Of a stretch of DNA of 64,000 nt, positions 57,628-64,000 are shown in pieces (position 1 is the first letter of the stretch; every line of letters starts with the position of its first letter). The stretch comes from Salinicola halophilus (GTDB lineage: Bacteria; Pseudomonadota; Gammaproteobacteria; Pseudomonadales; Halomonadaceae), in NCBI RefSeq assembly GCF_003206155.1, contig NZ_PZJV01000002.1:372001-436000 (forward strand), written 5' to 3'. Made by a program: the position numbers and the translations under genes. Below the pieces are notes generated by a model. That model saw nothing but the letters and a program-made list of their open reading frames with translations. It did no database searches and was not told the origin of the DNA.

Positions 57628-57936
57628 TCAGCGGGCGCCAGCGCCTTGGGCGCGGGCTTGTGCCTTCTCTTTGTGTTTGACGAGTTGACGGTCGAGCTTG
57701 TCGGCCAGCGCATCGATGGCGGCGTACATGTCGACGTCACTGGCGTCGGCGTGTAGATCCTTGCCTGCCGCGTGCAGGGTGCAGGCCGCTTGCTGTCGCT
57801 CTTTCTCGACGCTGAGCGTGACCTGGACGTTGGTGATGTTGTCGTAGTGACGTTCGAGACGCTCGAGCTTTTCGCCGACGTAGTCTCTGAGTGCATCGGT
57901 CAGCTCGACGTGATGGCCGGTAACGTTCACTTGCAT
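57628..57936 (-). CDS. hpf: Ribosome hibernation-promoting factor, short form
   Basis: Binds the 30S decoding region in stationary phase and helps form 100S dimers. 102 residues from MQVNVTGHHVELTDALRDYV; the short form, with the sigma-54-modulation/S30EA fold and no C-terminal dimer domain. Its C-terminus is Lys/Arg/Ala rich (KHKEKAQARAQGAGAR). The frame opens 38 codons earlier without family sequence. It follows rpoN. Confidence 0.94.
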   Translation of the reverse strand: MQVNVTGHHVELTDALRDYVGEKLERLERHYDNITNVQVTLSVEKERQQAACTLHAAGKDLHADASDVDMYAAIDALADKLDRQLVKHKEKAQARAQGAGAR

Positions 57937-58060
57937 GGCACGCTCCTGTTGCGGCAGTTGGCCCTTCTGATTGTAACCCTTTTCCCACTGGTGCAAAGGC
58001 ATGGGCGAGGTTTCATCGACGCCATCGTTCTCGCGACCGCGCTCGTTCACGGATTCGTCC

Positions 58061-59470
58061 TCAGGAGAGCCGTTTGCGCTCGCTGGAGGAGGGGATGCCC
58101 ATCGCCTCGCGATACTTCGCCACGGTGCGCCGGGCCACGTTGATGTCCGCTTCGGCGAGCAGCGCCACCAGCTTGCTGTCGGAGAGAGGTTTGCGCGCCG
58201 GCTCCTCGCCGATCAGCTTTTTCAGCCGCGCCCGAATCGCGGTGCTCGAGACGCTGTCGGCGTCGCCGCTTTGACCGCCCACCTGGCTGGAGAAAAAGTA
58301 CTTGAGCTCGAACACCCCGCGCGGGGTATGAATGAACTTCTGGGTCGTCACCCGCGAAATCGTCGATTCATGGAGTTCGACGCGCTCGGCGATGTCGGCG
58401 AGGATCAACGGTTTCATCGCCTCTTCACCGCGTTCGAGAAACGCGACCTGGCGTTCCATGATCTCGCGACCGACCCGTAGCAGGGTGTCGTTGCGACTCG
58501 AGAGACTCTTCATCAGCCAGCGCGCTTCCTGCAGATGCTGGCGTAGAAAGACGTTGTCATCGCTTTTGTCCGCCCGTCGAATCAGGGCGGCATAGTCCGG
58601 CTGAATGCGCAGGCGCGGCAGGGCGTCGGCGTTGAGCTCGATGCGCCAGCCCTCGGGCGTTACGCGGGCGATGAGGTCCGGAATGACGTAGCTGTTCCCC
58701 GTGCTCGCGAAACGCTGCCCCGGGCGAGGGTCCAGGGTTCGGATCAGCGCGATGACCGCATCGAGTTCGTCGTCGTCGAGCCGCAGGCGACGCTTGAGCA
58801 GGCGTCGGTCGTCGGCGGCCAGCGCCTCGAGAAATTGCCGGACCAGACGCTTGGCCTGAACCAGCAGCGGGGTGTCGGCGTCGAGTACATCGAGCTGCAG
58901 CAGCAGGCACTCACGCAGGTCTCGCGCGCCCACGCCGATCGGATCGAAACGCTGGATTCGCGACAGGATGCGCTCGAGCTCCGCCGTCGACACCGGTTGA
59001 ATCGCGTCTTGCAATCCCGCCGCCAGCGCCTCGAGCGAGTCGCCGAGGTAGCCGTCGCTGCCGATGGCGTCGATCAGATAGGTCGCCAACGCCGCGTCGC
59101 GCGGGTCGAAGTCGCCCATCGCTAGCTGCCACAGCAGATGCTCGCCGAGGCCGACGACGGCTGCATTGCGATCGAGATCGGGCGCTTCGCCCATCGATTC
59201 GCTGGCGGCAAAATCCTGATAGGTGTCGCCCCAGTCGCTGTCGACGCTGAGCTCTGCCGGGATGTCGCTCGCCCAGTCGTCTTCGGCGGGCTCGTCGAGG
59301 AGCTGTTCGCCGTACTCCTCTTCGAGCTCGAGCAGGGGGTTACTCTCGAGCGCCTGCTGAATCTCCTGGCGAAGATCGAGCGTGGAGAGCTGCAGCAGCT
59401 GTATCGCCTGCTGTAGCTGCGGCGTCATCGTCAGCTGCGTGCCGACCTTGAGTTGCAGTGAGGCTTTCAT
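58061..59470 (-). CDS. rpoN: RNA polymerase sigma-54 factor
   Basis: Sigma factor for -24/-12 promoters driven by enhancer-binding proteins. 469 residues. Region I opens MKASLQLKVGTQLTMTPQLQ (activator interaction), an acidic region II follows at about 50-110, and the C-terminal RpoN box ARRTVAKYRE recognises the -24 element. ATG 59470 gives the family N-terminus; ATG 59476 (adding Met-Ser) is an alternative. The 252 bp between rpoN and lptB is larger than usual and probably contains an rpoN promoter. Confidence 0.95.
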   Translation of the reverse strand: MKASLQLKVGTQLTMTPQLQQAIQLLQLSTLDLRQEIQQALESNPLLELEEEYGEQLLDEPAEDDWASDIPAELSVDSDWGDTYQDFAASESMGEAPDLDRNAAVVGLGEHLLWQLAMGDFDPRDAALATYLIDAIGSDGYLGDSLEALAAGLQDAIQPVSTAELERILSRIQRFDPIGVGARDLRECLLLQLDVLDADTPLLVQAKRLVRQFLEALAADDRRLLKRRLRLDDDELDAVIALIRTLDPRPGQRFASTGNSYVIPDLIARVTPEGWRIELNADALPRLRIQPDYAALIRRADKSDDNVFLRQHLQEARWLMKSLSSRNDTLLRVGREIMERQVAFLERGEEAMKPLILADIAERVELHESTISRVTTQKFIHTPRGVFELKYFFSSQVGGQSGDADSVSSTAIRARLKKLIGEEPARKPLSDSKLVALLAEADINVARRTVAKYREAMGIPSSSERKRLS

Positions 59471-59722
59471 GGACATGGCGCTAACGTCGTCGGTCGCAAC
59501 AGTCAGCCACTACCGTAATGCCGAACCTCGCGACTTTCAACGATTGACATGCAACAAGCATGCCAGCGGTTCGGTCATCGTTTCTCGCAATAGTGTCGGC
59601 GCCCGCCAAGGGGGGTGTTGGGGCGAGGTTGTTCGCCGCGCCGGCGGCGAAGGCGGGCGCCGCCGGCAGAAGGGGCGGTTGGCTACCTGGTAGGGGCGAG
59701 GGGAAGAGCACGACCCTCGGCG

Positions 59723-60448
59723 TCAAAGGCGGAACTCGTGCCCCAGATAGACCTCTCGAACGCGCTGGTTGTCGAGAATCGCCTCCGGGCGCCCCTCCGC
59801 AATGATCTGCCCGTCGCCGACGATATAGGCGTTGTCGCAGATGTCGAGCGTCTCGCGAACGTTGTGGTCGGTGATGAGAACGCCGATCTCGCGGTCGCGA
59901 AGCTGGCGAATGATGCTCTTGATGTCGCCGACCGAGATGGGGTCGACGCCGGCGAACGGTTCGTCGAGCAGGATGAACGCCGGTTCGGTGGCCAAGGCGC
60001 GTGCGATCTCGACGCGTCGGCGTTCGCCGCCGGAGAGCGACATGCCGAGATTGTCCCGGATGTGCTCGATGTGGAAGTCACCGAGGAGTTCCTCGAGGCG
60101 TTGGCGGCGGCCGGCGCGATCGAGGTCCTTGCGCGTCTCCAGAATCGCCATGATGTTGTCGGCGACACTGAGCTTGCGAAAGATCGAGGCCTCCTGGGGG
60201 AGATAGCCGATGCCGGCCCGGGCGCGGTCGTGCATCGGCGCGCGGCTCAGGTCGCGCTCATCGATGTGGACGCTGCCGGCGTCGGCCTTGACCAGGCCAA
60301 CGATCATGTAGAACGACGTCGTCTTGCCGGCGCCGTTGGGGCCGAGCAGGCCGACGATGCTTCCCTGGCGCAGGGTCAGGCTGAAATCGTGGACGACGCG
60401 GCGTCCCTTGTAGCTCTTGGCCAGGTTGGCGGCCGTTAACGTTTTCAT
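59723..60448 (-). CDS. lptB: LPS export ABC transporter ATP-binding protein LptB
   Basis: Cytoplasmic ATPase of LptB2FG that extracts LPS from the inner membrane. 241 residues. Walker A GPNGAGKT at 36-43, signature [15 protein letters not shown], Walker [14 protein letters not shown]. It follows lptA by 31 bp in the lptCAB order. Confidence 0.97.
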   Translation of the reverse strand: MKTLTAANLAKSYKGRRVVHDFSLTLRQGSIVGLLGPNGAGKTTSFYMIVGLVKADAGSVHIDERDLSRAPMHDRARAGIGYLPQEASIFRKLSVADNIMAILETRKDLDRAGRRQRLEELLGDFHIEHIRDNLGMSLSGGERRRVEIARALATEPAFILLDEPFAGVDPISVGDIKSIIRQLRDREIGVLITDHNVRETLDICDNAYIVGDGQIIAEGRPEAILDNQRVREVYLGHEFRL

Positions 60449-60479
60449 CGATCCTTAACCTCGGTTCACGCCGGCGGCG

Positions 60480-61013
60480 CTACGGCTGAGACTGCCGCGG
60501 GGTGAGTGTCATGCGCACGCGACCATCGCTCTCGCCTTCGCCGCTACGGCTCGAGCGAGCGCTCACGCGGCGCGAGTCGAGATAGTACTCGACGTAGGCG
60601 CCGTCGAACGTGTCACCGCCCTGGTGCAGCTCGGCGTTGCCGACCAGCTCCACGCGTCGCTCGGCGGCATGGTAGATGACGGTGTTGCCCCAGCCCTCGA
60701 CCTGCGCCTCGTCCGGCGCGGGGGTCTGGGCGAGATAGGCCCGACCGCCACCGCCTCTGGCGGTCACCAGGCTCACCTGACCGTTGTCGCCGCGCCGGAT
60801 ATCGACCTGGGCGGCGTTGAGTTTCATGCTGCCCTGCTGCATGTCGACGGTGCCGGAGTAGACCGCGGTGCCCTCGCGGTCGTCGATCTCCAGCTGGTCG
60901 GCGGCGATCTCGATAGGGGCACTGGCATCGCCGTCGAGGGCGAAGGCCGGGGTGACGGGCAGGCATAGCGCCGTCAGCATCAGCAGGGGGCCGAGTTCTC
61001 GCCTCATGATCAT
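60480..61013 (-). CDS. lptA: LPS export periplasmic bridge protein LptA
   Basis: Forms the beta-jellyroll bridge that carries LPS across the periplasm. 177 residues with a signal peptide (to about residue 25, PVTPAFALDGD). OstA-like core: PIEIAADQLEIDDREGTAVYSGTVDMQQGS in part, then GWGNTVIYHAAERRVELVGNAEL. The start overlaps the lptC stop by four bases. The C-terminus is short and Arg/Ser rich. Confidence 0.93.
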   Translation of the reverse strand: MIMRRELGPLLMLTALCLPVTPAFALDGDASAPIEIAADQLEIDDREGTAVYSGTVDMQQGSMKLNAAQVDIRRGDNGQVSLVTARGGGGRAYLAQTPAPDEAQVEGWGNTVIYHAAERRVELVGNAELHQGGDTFDGAYVEYYLDSRRVSARSSRSGEGESDGRVRMTLTPRQSQP

Positions 61014-61600
61014 TGATCCTCAGGTTGCTGGGGCAGGTAGCCTTTGACGTCGTTCGTCAGGCGCATGCGGTTGTCATCGATCCAGGCATCGAAGCGTTCG
61101 CCGCTCATGCGCTGATCATGCTGGCTCAAGACCGACGGCGTGTCACTCCAGGCGTGGGCATCCTGATTGTCGTAGTGCAGCGTCTGGGTGGCGAGTTGCC
61201 AGGCCTGATCGGGCTGCACGAGGCGTGCATCGCCCTCGAGGGTGAGCGCTTCGCCGCCGCGTAGCAGCCGGGCGCTTTCGCTGGTGATCTGCCACTGACG
61301 CTCGTCGCTGTCGATGAGATAGCCGTGGGGTGTCTCGGCGCGAATGACGTCGTCGGCAGGTGTGTGCACCATGCGCGGTGTCTCGAGCCGCTGATAGGGG
61401 CGGCCATCGGCATCGAATCGCGTCAGGCTCGCGTCCTCCAGGTAGTAGTCAGGCTCGCCCGCTTCGTTGCCGGGTACCGGCTCGTCCTGTTGCTCGCCGC
61501 GCTGGTCCAGCCAGGCCAGGCCGCCACCGAGCAGCAGCAGGATCGCGACGAGGCCGAGTCGACGGCCCCACGGCGATTGCCATCTCGCGGTCTGTTTCAC
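61010..61600 (-). CDS. lptC: LPS export membrane protein LptC
   Basis: Bitopic protein passing LPS from LptB2FG to LptA. 196 residues: one N-terminal helix (about 12-30, RLGLVAILLLLGGGLAWL), then an OstA-like periplasmic domain with EPDYYLEDASLTRFDADGRP and HGYLIDSDERQWQITSESAR in part. It follows kdsD by 25 bp; kdsC, which normally separates them, is absent. Confidence 0.92.
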   Translation of the reverse strand: MKQTARWQSPWGRRLGLVAILLLLGGGLAWLDQRGEQQDEPVPGNEAGEPDYYLEDASLTRFDADGRPYQRLETPRMVHTPADDVIRAETPHGYLIDSDERQWQITSESARLLRGGEALTLEGDARLVQPDQAWQLATQTLHYDNQDAHAWSDTPSVLSQHDQRMSGERFDAWIDDNRMRLTNDVKGYLPQQPEDQ

Positions 61601-61625
61601 GCAGTCTCCTCGCAGGTCGGGCCGA

Positions 61626-62600
61626 TCAAATGACGCCGCTTCGCAACAGGTCGTGCATGTGCAGGGCGCCGACGGGGAAGCCGTTCTCCACTACGGCGAG
61701 TGCGGTGATACGGTTGTCTTCCATGATACGCACCGCCTCGGCGGCAAGCATGTCGGGAGCGGCGGTCTTGCCGCCGCGGGTCATGACGTCGTCGACGCGA
61801 AGCGTTGCGAAGTCGCCGCGCTGGTCCAGCGTGCGGCGCAGGTCGCCGTCGGTGTAGACACCGGCGAGGCGACCGTGTTCATCCACCACGCAGGTAAAGC
61901 CCATTCCCTTGTGGGTCATTTCCAGTAGCGCCTCTCGCAGCGGACTGCCGGCGGGAACGCTCGGCAGGCGAGCGTCGCTGTGCATCAGATCGCGGACTCG
62001 GAGCAGCAGTCGTTTGCCCAGCGTGCCGCCGGGATGAGAGAGCGCGAAATCCTCGGCGCTGAAGCCGCGTGCCTCGAGTAGCGCCAGTGCCAGGGCGTCG
62101 CCCATGGCGAGCGCAGCGGTGGTCGACGACGTGGGGGCGAGGTCGTGGGGGCACGCCTCGCGGGAGACGCCGACGTCGATGTGCACGTCGCTGTAGCGGG
62201 CGAGCGTCGAACGCGCGCGACCCGTGAGGCTCACCAACGGCGTTCCCAGGCGCTTGAACAACGGCAGCAGCCCGGTGATCTCCTGGGTCTCCCCGGAATT
62301 GGAGAGGGCGACGACCACGTCGTCACCGGTGATCATGCCGAGATCGCCGTGGCTCGCTTCGCCGGGATGTACGTAGAACGCCGGCGACCCGGTGCTGGCG
62401 AAGGTGGCCGCCATCTTGCGGGCAATGTGCCCGGATTTGCCCATGCCGGTGACGATGAGCCGGCCACGGCAGGCCATCAATGTCTCGCAGGCGCGATCGA
62501 AAGCGGCGTCGAGCTTATCGACGAGTTCGCCGATCGCCTGCTGCTCGAGCGTCAGCGTATGGCGGGCGCTGGCGCGAAAGTCGAATTGGGAGTGTGTCAT
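61626..62600 (-). CDS. kdsD: Arabinose-5-phosphate isomerase
   Basis: Converts ribulose 5-phosphate to arabinose 5-phosphate, first step of Kdo synthesis for LPS. 324 residues: SIS domain (about 30-180) with GRLIVTGMGKSGHIARKMAA and the loop ASTGSPAFYVHPGEASHGDLG, then a CBS pair (about 205-324). First gene of the lpt-rpoN block, divergent from mlaF. Confidence 0.95.
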   Translation of the reverse strand: MTHSQFDFRASARHTLTLEQQAIGELVDKLDAAFDRACETLMACRGRLIVTGMGKSGHIARKMAATFASTGSPAFYVHPGEASHGDLGMITGDDVVVALSNSGETQEITGLLPLFKRLGTPLVSLTGRARSTLARYSDVHIDVGVSREACPHDLAPTSSTTAALAMGDALALALLEARGFSAEDFALSHPGGTLGKRLLLRVRDLMHSDARLPSVPAGSPLREALLEMTHKGMGFTCVVDEHGRLAGVYTDGDLRRTLDQRGDFATLRVDDVMTRGGKTAAPDMLAAEAVRIMEDNRITALAVVENGFPVGALHMHDLLRSGVI

Positions 62601-63055
62601 CGGTAGCCCGCAATCTCGTCGGCCGGATAGGCGCCGAAGCCTGACGAGATCAGTCTGAGTCGAGAGTGTGGCGAGGGAGTATACCTACGATCGCAGCGGG
62701 ATTCGTCCCCCGACGACGCCGGGTGTTCGGTCGTCAGCGCGGATGCGGCACGCGTTCGCGCCGCCTCTGATGGAACGACTGGCGCGCGAGTCACGGATGC
62801 CGGACGTTGAGGCGGTTCGACGCGCGGGTGTTTGCCGACTACGTTGCGGTATTCCGTCTACGTGGTCGTGGCGTCGGTTCGGTGCTCGATGCGCTAGAGC
62901 CGAGTGACGCCGGTGGACCGGCACCGGACGCCGACGTTCTGGCGGTGCGCCTCGCATCGACGATCCGATGGCGTATCGATCAGCGACTGGGCGCCTTCGC
63001 TCAGGTTAAGATACAATGTTCGATAATATTCCAGCTCCCCAACGGTGGATGATGC
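62601..63055. other. Divergent intergenic region between kdsD and mlaF
   Basis: No supported gene in 455 bp. It should carry the kdsD-lpt promoter (see next entry) and the mlaFE promoter. For mlaF, TACAAT (63012-63017) and GATAAT (63022-63027) are possible -10 elements without a good -35. Confidence 0.45.
62678..62683 (-). promoter_or_regulatory. -10 element candidate for kdsD-lptCAB
   Basis: On the minus strand TATACT, about 78 bp before the kdsD start. The expected -35 position reads ACGAAT, a poor match, so support rests on the -10 alone. Confidence 0.35.
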
Positions 63056-63871
63056 ATGAATGACCCGATCATGATCGAGGTCAAGGATCTGCACTTCAGG
63101 CGCGGCAAGACTCAGATCTTTCGCGGCGTCGACCTTCAGATTCCTCTCGGTAAAATCACGGCCATCATGGGCCCGAGCGGTACCGGCAAGACGACGCTGC
63201 TCAAACTCATTGGCGGCCAGCTGACGCCGGACCGAGGGCAGGTGCTCATCGACGGTCAGGACGTTCACAAGCTGTCTCGACGCTCGCTGTTCAAGCTGCG
63301 CCGGCGCATGGGCATGCTGTTTCAGAGCGGGGCGCTGTTTTCCGATCTCGATGTCTTCGAGAACGTGGCCTTTCCGCTGCGAATTCATACCGAGCTGCCC
63401 AATGCCATGATCCGCGACATCGTGCTGATGAAGCTGCAGGCTGTGGGGCTTCGCGGCGCGCGCCACCTGATGCCCTCCGAGCTCTCCGGCGGCATGGCGA
63501 GACGGGTGGCGTTGGCGCGCGCCGTCGCTCTCGATCCGGACCTGGTGCTCTACGACGAGCCCTTCGTGGGGCAGGACCCGATTTCGATGGGCGTGCTGGT
63601 CCAGCTGATCAAGAAGGTCAATCAGGCGCTGGGGCTGACCGCGATCATGGTCTCTCACGACATCAAGGAGGCGCTCTCCATCGCCGACTATGTCTACATC
63701 ATCGCCGACGGTCAGGTGATGTCCCACGGCACACCCAGCACGCTGGACGTGAACGACGACGCGCACGTGCGTCAGTTCGTGCACGGTGAGCCGGACGGGC
63801 CGGTACCGTTTCACTATCCGGCGCCCGATTTCTACGACGATATCCTGGCACCGGCGGGGCAGTTTTCATGA
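63056..63871 (+). CDS. mlaF: Phospholipid transport ABC ATPase MlaF
   Basis: ATPase of the MlaFEDB complex that maintains outer-membrane lipid asymmetry. 271 residues. Walker A GPSGTGKT at 39-46, signature LSGGMARRVALARA, Walker B LVLYDEPFVGQDP. In contrast to E. coli, the mla genes are divergent from kdsD. The stop overlaps the mlaE start (ATGA). Confidence 0.95.
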   Translation: MNDPIMIEVKDLHFRRGKTQIFRGVDLQIPLGKITAIMGPSGTGKTTLLKLIGGQLTPDRGQVLIDGQDVHKLSRRSLFKLRRRMGMLFQSGALFSDLDVFENVAFPLRIHTELPNAMIRDIVLMKLQAVGLRGARHLMPSELSGGMARRVALARAVALDPDLVLYDEPFVGQDPISMGVLVQLIKKVNQALGLTAIMVSHDIKEALSIADYVYIIADGQVMSHGTPSTLDVNDDAHVRQFVHGEPDGPVPFHYPAPDFYDDILAPAGQFS

Positions 63872-64000
63872 TCGATCGTATCGCTTTGCTCGGCCGGGGC
63901 ACGCTGGAGATGCTCGCAGCAGTCGGGCGTGCCGGGCTCTTTCTCGTTCAGTCCATCATCTGCCTTCCCTCTCGGGAAGGTCTTCATCTCTGGCTTCGGC
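63868..64000 (+). CDS. mlaE: Phospholipid transport ABC permease MlaE (partial)
   Basis: The first 44 codons of the permease are in the window, MIDRIALLGRGTLEMLAAVG then RAGLFLVQSIICLPSREGLH, which match the amphipathic N-terminal helix and first membrane segment of the MlaE/Ttg2B family. The ATG overlaps the mlaF stop by four bases. The rest lies beyond the right edge. Confidence 0.85.
   Translation, partial: MIDRIALLGRGTLEMLAAVGRAGLFLVQSIICLPSREGLHLWLR

Overview
The window is about 64 kb of high-GC gammaproteobacterial chromosome. Gene order (gatCAB | mreBCD-maf-rng-yhdP-tldD-yjgA-pmbA; mlaFE | kdsD-lptCAB-rpoN-hpf-ptsN-rapZ-npr; dusB-fis-purH; dsbD-aroQ-accBC-prmA), BCCT and TRAP transporters and an acidic exported protein all suggest a halophilic member of the Halomonadaceae (Halomonas, Chromohalobacter or Salinicola type). 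The genus is inferred from content and order only.

Layout. 1-8.1 kb is transport and lipid catabolism: a truncated BCCT carrier, an acyl-CoA dehydrogenase behind a PsrA-like operator, a DUF1206 membrane protein, a DUF3311/SSS symporter pair and a polar amino acid ABC transporter. 8.1-10.2 kb is nearly gene-free. It holds two RNAs that look like CsrB/RsmZ-type CsrA sponges, on either side of a small acidic exported protein, and then tRNA-Leu(UAG). 10.5-15.4 kb carries comF, srkA, folE, a small membrane protein and gabD. 15.5-24.5 kb is a minus-strand housekeeping block (purH, fis, dusB, prmA, accC, accB, aroQ, dsbD). 24.9-28.7 kb holds a DUF2333 protein, ppa and a PP2C-kinase fusion that has lost catalytic residues in both domains.

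28.8-37.8 kb is a complete candidate itaconate-degradation locus on the minus strand: MaoC-type hydratase, acyl-CoA dehydrogenase, MmgE/PrpD, CaiB CoA-transferase, CitE lyase and a three-part TRAP importer. Itaconate would be imported, activated to itaconyl-CoA, hydrated to citramalyl-CoA and cleaved to pyruvate and acetyl-CoA. A terminator-like hairpin lies 33 nt before the importer genes. 38.0-41.4 kb is gatCAB. 41.6-53.9 kb covers cell shape (mreBCD), RNase G, the YhdP envelope protein and the TldD/PmbA protease. 54.1-62.6 kb is a minus-strand block for a thioesterase, Mg2+ transport, the nitrogen PTS with RapZ, ribosome hibernation, sigma-54 and LPS export; kdsC is absent from its usual place. 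The window ends in the divergent mlaF-mlaE genes.

The most unusual signals are the twin CsrB-like RNAs, the double pseudoenzyme, several short tandem-repeat arrays in leader regions (purH, rng) and the hairpin before dctP. Functions are assigned by reading motifs and gene order; no database search was run.
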